Translations under genes and position numbers: made by a program
Shown here: piece by piece, positions 11,193 to 23,000 of the stretch
Position numbering within the stretch: position 1 is the first letter of the stretch
Layout: every line of letters starts with the position of its first letter
Assembly (NCBI GenBank): GCA_033725935.1
Contig: MU867072.1
Span: 1-64,000, forward strand
Length of the DNA stretch: 64,000 bases
DNA from: Cladorrhinum sp. PSN259
Taxonomy: Eukaryota > Ascomycota > Sordariomycetes > Sordariales > Podosporaceae
Direction of reading: 5' to 3'
Notes under the pieces: model-generated
Database searches by the model: none
What the model was told of the DNA's origin: nothing
Seen by the model: only the letters and a program-made list of their open reading frames with translations

Positions 11193-12260
11193 GGTTAAGC
11201 AGGCCTTTTTTAAAATTACCTTTTAAAAAACAAATGTAGCAAGCAAGAGCAAAAAGAAATGGCGTGTATAAAAGTACCAAAGAACATGTATAAAAGCACC
11301 ACAATCACAAAAAAAAAAAAAAAAAAGGGTATCAAACCTCCAAGATAGAATGATAAAACAAAAAGGCGTCAATAACACATAACCTAAGGTATCATCATCA
11401 TGTATTGAATAAATAGATATAATATATGAATGCTCAAAAGTAGTGAGGGTTGTAAAACATTGCGCATAAAAAAAGGAGTCAATTACGCAAGCCCACCAAA
11501 AACATGACCTAAAAATATGTTATACATGGTAAGAAGTAATGAGGGTACAAAAAGAAGAAGCTACACATATGAAGCCGTTAATTATGCACACCCCAACTAC
11601 TACCGAGGACGAAAAGCAGAGCTAGATGCTATTGTATTGTACAAGTCTTGCACAATCACCAATCACAGAGAACAACAGAAAACATCTTTGATTAACTTTG
11701 TAAAGATCAATTTTGACATTTTCATTTTTATATTCATCTTCTCAACCCCTCCCAATAATCGGTGGTGGTCATCCATCTTTCTTGCTGTGTTATGTGGGCT
11801 GTCCAGCCCTGGTATCATCATATCCGCCGATTAATTCAGCAAACACAGGCTGGGAGTAAATAAGTGCGTCAAATATCTGCATCAAGTCTTTGTGCAGAGA
11901 TAGCAAAAAGATAAAAAGAAAATAGAGAAAAGAAGAAGGAAGCAACGCTCATATGCAGGAAACCATTGCAAATATGTGTGACGTGGTGTGTCCCCTCAGA
12001 ATGCCTTCCGATTAATGCAACCAGCCCCAATTTCCCCTTCCCCTCCAGAAAAAGAAAAGTGTACGCCGATTTGATTGATGCGCCATCCGTGTAAATTTTT
12101 TCAAGGCCGGACCCCTTTGCTGTTTTGTGACCGTTCCTCCATGTCCATTTGATTGTGCCTCATAATGTGAAGCCCCAAGCTCATCGTTGCATGACATCCT
12201 GTGGCACTGTCATGTCCGAATGCTTGAATCCCCCCCTCTTCTAGAAGTTACTCCAACCCT

Positions 12261-14659
12261 TCAATAAGTCTCAGCAGGGACCTCGGCGTAGATCTCATCC
12301 TTCATCTTCTTGAGACGGTCGTGCATCTCGCAAAGATCACTAAGTTTTACCGGATCAGGATCCTCCAATTCGTTGATCTCCTGATGCAGTTGCTTATATC
12401 GCGTGTAAAACTGCTTGAACTTGAAGGCTTTGTTGAGAGTGTCTTGAGAGACCCTTTGCCGTTTTGTTGAGCTGGTATCCGAAACTGAGCCGCTCCTTGG
12501 CCGCTTCTTGCTCGATGGAACCCCAACTGCTCTACCACCGCTACTGCTGCCACTACTTGAAATCGTATCCTGGCTGCGATCCCGTTGGCGCTCGCGCTCA
12601 CGCTCTCGCTCTCTGTCTCGCTGGCGCTCCCTCTCCAACAGCTCCTTGTCGCGCGCCTGCACCCGCTCACGTTCGAGAAGACGAGCACGAGCCGCACGCT
12701 CTTGTTCGATATTCGATGCATTAGTCGGAGGAGATGAAGCCAGTGGAGACGATTTCATGGGTGAAGTATTCTTGGGCTTGGGAACGGACGTTGTAGTTCC
12801 TGAACCCACGCCACGGCCATTTTGGCTGGCATCTGAAGCCCTGCGGAGGTTGGTCGTGTTCGTGGTTGTCGACGTTGATGGCTTGGCAGCAGGTTTGGTG
12901 ATTGGTTTGACCCGCTTGCTGAGTGGAGTACCGGAGCTGGAACTGTCGTCATCTTCGCTACCTCGTGGACGTTTCACCGGTTGCTTCATAGGCTTGGCGA
13001 CCAGTTCTGCCCGAATCGTGTCTTTCTCCTTCTCCGCATCTCTGGGAACAGTCTTGGCGGCTGCAACGGGCTTCGCCTTCGGTCTGGCGGTAATAGGCTC
13101 TTTTGGCACCCTGGAAGCTGTCACAGGCTGGGGTTTAGACTTGAGCGATGCTGCAAGGGGAACTTCATCGTCATCTGACATGTCAGAATCAGTGATAAAT
13201 TCCTTGGAGAGTACCCGTCCACCCTTTCCAGCAGCAGAAGGTTTGGCGGCAGCCTTTGCAGGTAAAACCTTGGAAGCTGCCTTGGCTGGCGCTGTCGTGG
13301 TGGACTTTTTGTTTGACAGGAGACGCTTGGCTTGAGCCTCAGATGCTGACAGCTTCTTCTTCCCGGCGGTTGAGGTTTGAGAGCCCGACCTAGACATGGG
13401 CTCGCTCCCTTTGCCTTTCTTTGCGCCAGAGGTTGTGGAGTCGTCCTTTTCTGAGTCACCAGAGTTGGAGCCATCGGCCTTTGGCTTGGGTGCTGGAGGG
13501 CCCTTGGCCAATGCCTGCTGCAGCTTGCTGAGACACACTCCTTTCCCACGCTCTGATACCGGGAGAAGTTTCTGCCATAGAGAATCCGTCGTGGCGAGTC
13601 GCATGCGATCATACTGTTTGATCGCATTGTTGATTGCTTGTTCACGGTCCTGTTCCGAGCTGTAGGTGTACTCAAAGATATCGAGCTCTTTCCAGCACCT
13701 CTTTTTCAGTAGCCACTTCTGAAGATTGCTGTCAAAGTCGGCAACCTTGTTCAGCGCGTCGCTGAACTCCTGATCAGACCACTCGGGCCACTTGTCACGC
13801 AACTCTCGGAAGGTCTGGCCATCCAGCAAAGCAAGCTCGTGAATAATGGGGAAGGCTGGCTGCTTGGCTTTGTCGACCGATACGTTGTTTCCCGGTTGTA
13901 TTGAAGGGGAACGGACGCCACTGAGTAATGGACTTGGTGGTAGCGAACGCGGCGAGGCGGTATCGAGAAGTCTATTACCGGGTTTTACCTTGCCCTTCGA
14001 TGGCAGTAAGGCACCGACAACCACAGCACTAAAGTCCATGTCAGCATCCCAGCCCAGCACGGTAGACTCAACCTCCACATACGAGTTCTCCCGCTTGTCC
14101 GACGCGGCCTTCGCGAGCGAGCTTTTCAGATTGGCGATATCGTCGTCGGCATCGCCCGTGAGCTTTGAAGACTTCTTTGCCCCAGGCCTTGAAGCACTTG
14201 GAGGCATTACTGGCTCCGGAAGCTTGCTGATAGATTTCGGGGACGCTGCATCAGCGTAGTAGAGGTCGTAGTCATAGTCTTCGGGTGACCCAGGTAGCTC
14301 GAATTCCTCGCCGTTTATCCAAATCCCCTTCATTTAAGAGTTAGCAACAGTGACCTATGAAAGAGAGTGCCGACCGCCGAGTCTATCGAGTAGCCTTCTG
14401 TACCCAAAACCATCGGTTCGAGAATATCCAAAGCTTGAAGAGGCGCAAAGTTTCCAGCAGACAAGATGCAACTTACAGGATCACTTCCGAGGGACAGTTC
14501 GATCGACCCGCCATTTTGTGCAATAGCGATCAGTTCTTCGAGCTGGTCGTCACTAAGAGTGATTCCAAATGCCTGCGTTGGAAGCCCAGCCATGGCTTTG
14601 GCTGAGCCGTCCAGCGCGAGGCCGCCATCAGCTATGTTGAGCACCATGTTGAACAACAC
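12261..14659 (-). CDS. ell1: RNA polymerase II elongation factor ELL (fungal type)
   Basis: Two exons, 14659-14477 and 14327-12261, give 749 aa, or 745 aa from a second Met at 14647. The intron starts GTAAGT and ends GCTAACTCTTAAATGAAG, a textbook branch point and acceptor. It joins SLGSDP to GIWINGEEFELPG in phase 0. The N-terminal part (about residues 1-100) is the fungal ELL head, ending in a DYDYDLYYADAASP acidic stretch. A second folded block, about residues 200-320, has LRDKWPEWSDQEF and LWQKLLPVSERGKG. The middle is a long Ser/Lys/Pro-rich linker with a charged RERERERERQRDR run. The last 55 residues (FKQFYTRYKQLHQEINELEDP) resemble the occludin/ELL helical domain. ELL acts with EAF in the nucleus to suppress Pol II pausing. 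Confidence in the family is good, though the sequence is divergent. Confidence 0.8.
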
Positions 14660-17600
14660 TCAAGCATGCGGGTGACGTCTTCTCGTCCTCTCCTCCCCAC
14701 AAGACCGCGTATATTCCTCGCTGTTCTTCCAGTTTGCCGATATCTCTGGTGTTCCTCGCCGTATTCTTGGGTTCGTAGGTGGGTGGGGTTACTTGTGATC
14801 GGTAGAATGTAAAGGTAGGGAAATCGATCGTTCGTCGCAGTCAACAATCGGTACTTTCGGGTTCAACCTTGGTTCAGTGTGCGTGTGTGTTGTGTAATGG
14901 CTGATGCCCGAATCCAAAAAAAGCAAATACCCAATGAGTCCCTCTTCCAATACTATAGGAGGGATGTGGTGTATCCAATGTGTAACAGTGCGATCCAGGC
15001 TTGTCCAGACCAGCCCAACAGTCGGATCCAAGGCATATGACGCTTGAGATTGGTGAAGCAAAGGCAGCTCCCAAGTCGACCAAGAAGCGGGAAAAGTTTC
15101 CTCTGAATTGCTGGTGATATCCTCCGTCAGACGAATGGTTAATGTGTTGACAAAAGAGGAAGCTGAGCGGCGGGTGCGAGATCGGCCAGTTGGCGGGTTT
15201 GTTGGAGGTCGTCGTCTATCCACGGTACGTGGGTAGGGTAGCGAGAGCAAGGGACGTGGAGGCGTAGGGTACAGCAAGTAAGGTAATGCAGATGCAAGAA
15301 ACCGGAAGAGAGGAGTGAAAGCAAGGAGAGCGAGTGCGTTCCCCAACAATTCCCAGAAAGAAGCAACGAGGAGGTCGGTCGGTCGCCGGATGCCGTAGAG
15401 GAAGACCGAGGTCTTGTTGACGTTGTTGTTGTCGTTGTTGTGGAAGGGGAACAAGAGACCAAGAGACCATGCAAAGAGAAAGGGAACCGAGGATTGACAG
15501 AGGATTGACAGCACCCGGCCCAGTCCACGGTCAAGCACCTGCTTGGATGGATGGAGAGATGGAGTGACCGTGAGAGTGAGAAGGAGAGAGGGCGGAGTGA
15601 CCTGCGTCTGGGTTGCACGACCACGTCCCGACGGGTACCAGAGGTACTTTGGCATGCACGGCTGCAGCAGCTTGGGGCACCCGCTAGAGTCCACCAGAGC
15701 CCACCAGGTCTTTGTTCCACTCTGTGGTTCGACTGTGGGATGGCGCAGGTCGCCCAAGGTTGCAAGTTTTGACTGGTCCAAAAGTTGGGGCCCGGCCTGA
15801 GTGGGCCGAACAGTGGCGGTACCGTCAGGTACACAACGGCACAAAAGTCGCTTCATTCTCGTGCCCGACAGGGGACAGGGATATGCGGGTGAGCAGCCCA
15901 TCCTGCATCTAGTGTACATACCTTGTTGGTATTCTGTATTACACACTTGCGTATTGTAGTCGTCCCCTTTCAATCCGTTCGACGATGAATCAGTTGACAG
16001 CCATTTACAAGTGTGATATGTTTTTGTTTTGAGAAAGCTATGGAAAATCGAATAAACAGTCTAAATCTGAATAACAAAATGCAGTTTTTTCGAGTCTCGA
16101 TGGTTTGTGTTCTTTGACGTGGCTCCTCAAAGAAGCTCCCGGGTGAATTGTACAGAGTTTGGCCCGCTCCAGTTCCAGGTTTGTGAGCGTTTGGAATGAC
16201 AACAAACCCAGGTTTGTCAAGTTTCTATGCAGTTCGTAATTTGTATGAGGTAGCCGGTCTGACAGCTGGAGACGATCATGACTGAATCATCGCTGTATGG
16301 GGAAACCTTATGTACTATCTTTGTTATTTCCTCGGTCCCGTTCCTCTCCGATTCCACAGATAGTTGATCCCAACAACTGACCAGATGGAGATCTGGGGAC
16401 CCTGAGTTGGTGACGGACGTGGTCCCGTTCCTCCACCGGTTTCCGCAGTAGCGCATCGTCTCTGAAAGGGAAGGAGGCCGGCCCCGCCCATTCTGGGCAC
16501 ATTGATTCCTCCCACACCCGTGACGGACTGACTGATGACTGAGGTGACTTGGACTGGATTATTCTGACAATTTTTCTTGAAAGCTTCAAAATTTACACAT
16601 GAAATGACCAATTGAGTGCTCGATTGTTAAAAGTCTTGAGCAACTGTCCAATTCGTACCAAAATGATCATGTTCGTGAAAGAGACTCAACATTCTACTCC
16701 CTTCAGGCAAGTTGGGAATTCTTCAGAGACCCACAACCCCCCTCGCTTGCGGTGTTCTGCTTCCATTGTTGCGTGCCCACTTTTCCGCCAAGCCGTCCTC
16801 TCAATTCGATATAACTCTTACAACCTACGATGTCCGGTATACGCACGGGAATATTCTGCACCAGACTGTACGCTGTGTCGTATATAGTTGTTTTCCAGCA
16901 TAGCTTGCCTATTTCAACCGAACGAGACACCTGCAGAGCAAGGAAATGTCAGCACACCGGCATCTGTGTGGCACGTATCGTGTTCTGGGTACGTAGCAGT
17001 TTGACCACTTGCTGTGCCTTGCGTGTGAGTAACGGCCCCTCATCCATTGAGAGTCTCGGATTGGCTTGCTCTCTGGTTTGCTTTGCTCGACAGCGAGCTG
17101 TAAATGCTATGAAAATTCCAATTGGACGTTGAGACGTCGGTTTGGGGGTTGCCTGCAATGGATCTTTGTCATTGCACAGTACGGAGTACCATTCACCGAG
17201 ACGGAGACGTGAGTCCCCTTTCCCAGCCATGCCCTGTAATGAAGATGATTCACCGGCTAGGGAGATCAGGGCCGCCTGGGCGACGGGACTGGGCACTGTG
17301 GACTCCCAAGTTGTCGTCACCACCAGCCATGCCCTGCCTCGCAACCTTTTCTAAAAGATGTGGTCATTTTTCCCTATCACTATACGTAAATCTTTCTGCA
17401 TCTCAGTCTCCAGCCGTCTCTCTTGTCAGTCGGCTCGGGCCAAAGACCTATTCTGCTGAGACACATTGCCCAAGTTCCTGAAGAGGCGGCCAAATCTGTG
17501 ACGAAAAAAATGTGGGCCTTGTGTAATGTGGAGAATCGGTGGTCTTGGTTGGTAAGGGCCGTTGATGGTTGGGCTGCGGCAAAACTCCTTGGAAAATATC

Positions 17601-17851
17601 CAATGCAAAAGAAAGCTGAGAGCCTAGGAGGGAATAGATAGTCGCGTGCCTTCCATTTCCCTCCGAAATTTACACGCTTTGAAGTGCTTCAAGTTTAAAT
17701 GCTATTTTCAAGATTCCTTTCGGATTCCAATTTAATTGGCGGTCAGAAGGTTTTTGGGGCGAAATTGCTACTAGGCAATCGTCTGATGATGCATGGATCT
17801 GGAAGTGGATGGGTTGGATGGACCACAAGAGAGAAAGGCATAAAACACATA

Positions 17852-17876
17852 CATCATTTCATCATTTCATCATTTC
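17852..17876. repeat. Short (ATCATTTC) tandem repeat
   Basis: Three direct copies of ATCATTTC lie end to end. No function is evident. Confidence 0.85.
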
Positions 17877-20032
17877 GCTGCTGAAACATTCAGCTGGCAG
17901 ACCACATATTTTAATCCACCCTGCATTCGTCCTGTCGTGGACCTGCTTGTTTGAGATCCCGGAGCCGATCTTGGTCGTTTTCTGAGCGGCCGTATCTTTG
18001 TAACGATGCCGGAGTATTCATGGAAGATATCTTTTGGTTCTTCACACGGGTCGGTTTCCCTGGTTTCCCTAAAACAGAGAAACTCCGATGTCTTTAATCC
18101 AGTCCCATACATCGCCAGCCATGTGTGTGATGCATGACGGGCGGCTGACGCGCCTCGTAGAGAAGAAGCCACTGCCAGCTGCTAACATTCTTAAGGTTCT
18201 TGGCGGAGAGACAAAGGTGCCGTCAGATCAATTTGCTGGTTGGGTAGCCATGCGCTGCTGCGGTTGCTCCCAGAGATGCGTGCGTGGAAAGCGAACCAGC
18301 CTGTTGGAATATCTCACGGCATCTGCAACAACTAGACGACCAGATCTTCGTGGTTCCTATGAGACATGGCATCAACCAAGTCTTCTGAGTAGGACAGACT
18401 CGTCAATTATGTCCTGATCAAGGACTCGAGGAATGATATGCCGAAACCCAGATCTCGTCCGACAATCCCCGCTGGAATTTTTTACCGTCCCCTCTTCCTC
18501 ATGGCAGGTTTCCAATAGATAGAACGTAGGTGCGTACACCTTTGCGTACAACGATGCCCCCGTCGTTCGCAGTCGTATGACTAGGCCACAATACGTGCTC
18601 TGTACCAGGGCACTGCTTCCCTCACATCGCCTCGACCAAATCGTCAACATTGCATCTGCCATCCACAACTGGGGCAGAAATCCGCCTGGAGTGACACAAC
18701 AAGCCATGTGTCGACGAAGTGCATTGCTCAGAACCAAACTGGCGGTGGCGGCCAAACTGAAAGATTGGTCGGCTTACTACCCCCACTGTAATGCTTATAA
18801 TATTCTCCAGCACCCAATACACAATGGCGGTCAACCGTGGCTGAAGCTTCGGCAGAGACTGGACGGAATTGGCGAGAGGTGTGAATGGGTGTCCATTGTT
18901 GGGGGGCGAATCGATCCCCACTCACAGCCATCGTCTCCAGCCTTATGAAGTTGGGGTACGGATCACATCCCTCATCAGCAATACTCGGGTTCTACGGTAC
19001 ATGGACAGCTTATTTCTCTTTGGCTCGTTTATTCTGAGCTGCCGCTTACTGTTGGGTAGATTTCGCTGCGAGGGAGAATTGGAAAGGTAGGTGATGATGG
19101 CTCTCCCATCAGGCCCTGCCACTGACAGACGAGAGATGCGGCACATGTCGTTCGAACGATGAAGGGCCCCCAGGCACCAACTTTTGAGGATGCCATTGAA
19201 GTCCCCGAATGATCGGGGAGCATTTGGGGGCGTGACCCGTGACTTACCAAAAGAGCTTTCCAACAGATACATGGTGGTACTTTCGTACCTCCCCACCCCC
19301 TCAATCCTCCATCCCAAAGTGTCGTCGGGTGGTGCGCTGGACCTGGGTTGCCGAGACCTCCCGCATTTTCTATCACCAATAGAATAACACGGGCCTGACT
19401 GCCTGTAGTTTCTGCTGCCCGCTGGCCCGTGCCATTCCCTTCCGGGTTGAAAATCAGTCTTGATTGTAATCAGGTGTTCCGTATGTGTGGTTGCAAGTCT
19501 TGCCGATTTCCAAATCCGATTTGCCCCTCTTCTTTGCCCCTCCTGGCATTTTGCTAGTCGAGAGTCAGATCGGAAGACGAGAGACACGCTGGCTTTATAT
19601 ATTGGGCTCAAGATATTGGAAGAATGAGCAAAACGTTCTGCTATCACCAAAGTATGCAAAGAAAATGGATTTGGATTTCTCGGGCCATCCTGAAGGTCCA
19701 AGGTCGCACATGACGCCGCAGACGCAGGGCTGATTCATTACATACATAAATACATGTCGGTCTGTGTAATGTGTATTGGTTACGCACGCATGCACGCACT
19801 GAATGATGTCGATGTCCGGAACCCCGCCAACTCCCGTCTTTCTCGGGGGCGGGCGGATTTCACGGCCAGACGAGCAAAATGGATTTCCAATCCAAACTTC
19901 GAGGTATATATAATCTTGCAGGAGTTGGATAGAAATCAAGCGAACCGTCGCGGACTGCGGAAGAAGACATTTGAGGATAGAGTCTTGAAACTTCCAAGTT
20001 TCGGGTCATGTTCCACCGACTCCCAATGACGA

Positions 20033-20056
20033 TCGGTCATGAAATTTCATGACCGA
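20033..20056. other. Perfect 24-bp palindrome
   Basis: Each half-site is TCGGTCATGAAA, and the other half is its exact reverse complement with no spacer. The site lies in the middle of the gene-free region, followed by the G-rich sequence GAAGAGGGG. Such a site could bind a dimeric regulator or extrude a cruciform. Nothing else in the sequence says which. Confidence 0.9.
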
Positions 20057-23000
20057 AGAGGGGTAATTACACACTTATTCAGCCAAGGAATTCTGCCCTC
20101 CTGCAAATGTTGAGCTTTCCGTCTGGCCGGTTACATTAGCTTCGCCGTCAATGGACATGAGATACCGTTGCTGCTTTCTTGTTCCTTCGGAGAACCGAGA
20201 AGTTGAATGCATGCATCGTTACCTTCAGGTCAGCTCATAGAAAGAAAGAAAGAGAGCCTGAGGACCAGGAATTGACTTTCAGCCACTCACGTAGTTGAGG
20301 ATCGTAACGTATATTGGGATTGTAACCTTGTGCTGCCGTTGTCCAACCAGCGAGCGCGCTTCAGTTCCGTCTTCTTGCTCCGATCATGCACAAATATGGG
20401 CCGACTGCTGTTGTACCTTGATGGCATCTTATTAATTGGGAATGCTACGATGCCGCGTGGTCTAAATACATTGTAGGAAAACGAAGTAGGATCGGTTAAC
20501 CGTTGTTTTCTCCCACAGAAGAGAGCAATCCGGACGCATGTTCTTACACAAATTGGTAATTTGTATCAATATTTGGTCATCACCTACCTTTCAGAACCTT
20601 CAGATAGAAACTCATGAAAATGCATTCGTCTGAAAAGGGAACAGAGAGGCTAACTGCATCCACCTACCGAACGAACAATTCCATGCAGCACCTGCATCAG
20701 CCATGACCAATAAGGGTATTGCCCCTCTATACGTATTGGGACTAGATGTAAGGTGAGAATCACAACCGGAAGTGGCGGGCATGTCGTTGTTGGAAAGCTG
20801 ATGAGTGATGACCCAAAGTAACAACCAAAAGACTTTCCGAGACGGATTCCTCACCACCACCAACAATACGAAACGGTGTGACGACGGATTGGACGGCTTT
20901 TGTCGGCGGTACTCACTCACTCACGTTTCCCCAGGAACACGGAAGACCGAGCATGAGGGGTTCTGTTTAATCGGTATATATAGATGTTATATCCGCACCG
21001 GAGGAACAGGTACCGCCACGGGGTGATCGGACGGGCCATCCGTCCTCAATCTGGACCAAACGCAATCAAGCGTATCTACCCTCTTTTTTTCCGGGGTAGC
21101 GAACCTGGGATATAAATGACCGCAGTCGTCATTGTCGAAATCAATGTATGCTTTTTTCCCCGGGAATTTTGTCGTCGTGTTGTGCACCGGGGATTGAGTA
21201 GAAAGGAGCACCAGTTCTTCACTCCTTCTGTTTCCCCGCTCTCCGATACCCGGCGGCGGGCACGGCAGGGACCCCATGAAATGTCGAGGCCGAAAAAAAA
21301 AACGCCACCATTCCAACACTGCAAGCAAGCAACGCAATAGTTCTTGGTGATAAGACCTGTCAAAAACGGGGAATTGTTTGCGCTGGTAGTGGTCCCTATA
21401 TCCAACTGCACCGTGCAGTATTATAGGGCATTTTAAACATCCCCATACAGGCACCACCACCCTCTCAGTCCTCATCCAATGTTACCATTCCAAAGTATTA
21501 CCCACTCTCCATAAAAAGGATGGGGCTCCGACGAACCACATTGCGAACTTACCGTCACCAGAGGGAGCGAGAGAGAAAGAGAGAGAGAGAAACGTGTGGG
21601 AATAACAAGGCAGGGATTGTCGTACTGTACCTGCGTGACCACCCCTCCTCTTCAGACCTGCCTTACAAGGGCCTCTCACAGGTACCCGATCAGATGAGGT
21701 GAGCTTTTTTTTTCACTCACTAACCAGGTGGTTTTGTCCCACGCACACCGATGCATACTACACACACCACCCCAAGAAACATTTCCCCCCGGACTATTTC
21801 CCCTCCTGCTTATTTGGGGTGATGAGGGAGAAGTAAAAATGGAATCACGAGTTTCTTTCCCCTCTCTGCCATGTAACTTCGTAAAGAATCCCAGCCAACT
21901 ATTTTTTTAAATACCTGTGTTACCACTTTCCCTCAGCATTTCCGCAATTGGAATATAATGAGCCTGCTTTGTCAATTGAAACTGTGCGTATGTCGTCTCA
22001 CATGACTTACAGTTTCCCCTCGAAGAGAAAATCAATAATGGAGAAATAATTACTTGCAGAAGAAACCCCCCCCCCCACCGTCTTGCTTACATCGTGGATT
22101 CTGTAACAAAATAACCCGAGGAAACTTTCCTCTTACTCGTAGGTACATACGAAAATCTTGATCGGGTTTAGCCGATCAAAAATTGTGGAGGCAACTTTGG
22201 GGGAGGTGAAGCCACTCCAAATTGGTCAAGAAGTGCTGCAGAGAGTTAGACGCTATACCACTTTTGGTTGTAGTCCGTTGGTGCATCTGGGAAAGAGAGT
22301 GTTCGTTTCGATCGCCCGCCGGACTGGACGGGACGGGGGGGCTTTTTTTCTTTTGTTCTTTTGCACGGATTGGCTTGCGCTTCCTGCAACTTGCTGGCTT
22401 GCGCTTTCTGCAACTGATGCTTGTCGGTTGCTGGCTGGCTGGCTGCAGAAAAAGAAATCTGAGGGAGATTGCTTGGCGTTTGTACAACAACACTGACTGC
22501 AAGGACAGACACAGTTCGAAAAAAAAAAAGAAAACAGCGGATTAGTTGTATATGGGCGTTCGTCAAGGAAAGCTGGAAAATTAGGCATGACAATACAGGT
22601 ACTTCGTAACTGAAAGTTTGTAGTGTAAAAGCCAGCCTCTTGAATTTCCATACAAGTCTACATACATACACTAGTAGTAACGTGCTTAAAACTCCACATT
22701 TTTTACGGGGGCGGTGGCATTATCCGGGAACCCCGTCTTTGACTTGAGATGGATGAACGATGTGGGAATGTGGGAATGCGGGCACTGGGACGGATGTGTG
22801 TGATGTGATTTGATGTGAGCGATGTGCCCGTCCGCCGGCCAGTCCCGACCGACCGGCGGCCCGCCCATTGATGATGAAGCAGAAGCGACTGTAACTCTTT
22901 TTTGGTGGTTCCTGTGAAGATCACTTCTTTGCCACGTTCTAGATACAACTAGTGTGTTGGTATCTTGAAACAAATACTGCTGTTTAGAGAGCAAACATTG

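Larger units (their letters stand above)
9582..12260. other. Microsatellite-rich intergenic gap
   Basis: Convergent gap between the glycosyltransferase (plus) and ell1 (minus). It holds a GAA tract, poly(T) and poly(A) runs, an AAAAGAAAG minisatellite and another poly(A) run. Long poly-Arg, poly-Lys and poly-Phe open frames here come directly from those repeats and are not genes. Outside the repeats the DNA is A/T-rich with no coding signal that I can see. Confidence 0.65.

Noticed and set aside
12508..13335. 275-codon frame on the plus strand
   Set aside because: Antisense shadow of the Ser/Lys-rich linker of ell1; the Ser/Leu/Arg bias follows from that.
14789..15973. 394-codon open frame on the minus strand upstream of ell1
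   Set aside because: The C/T-rich leader strand has few stops. The product is low in structure, overlaps another long frame (15139-15834) on the same strand and shows no domain.
18943..19701. 252-codon frame on the minus strand in the gene-free region
   Set aside because: Residue composition is random-like, no domain or plausible introns, and several other frames overlap it on both strands.
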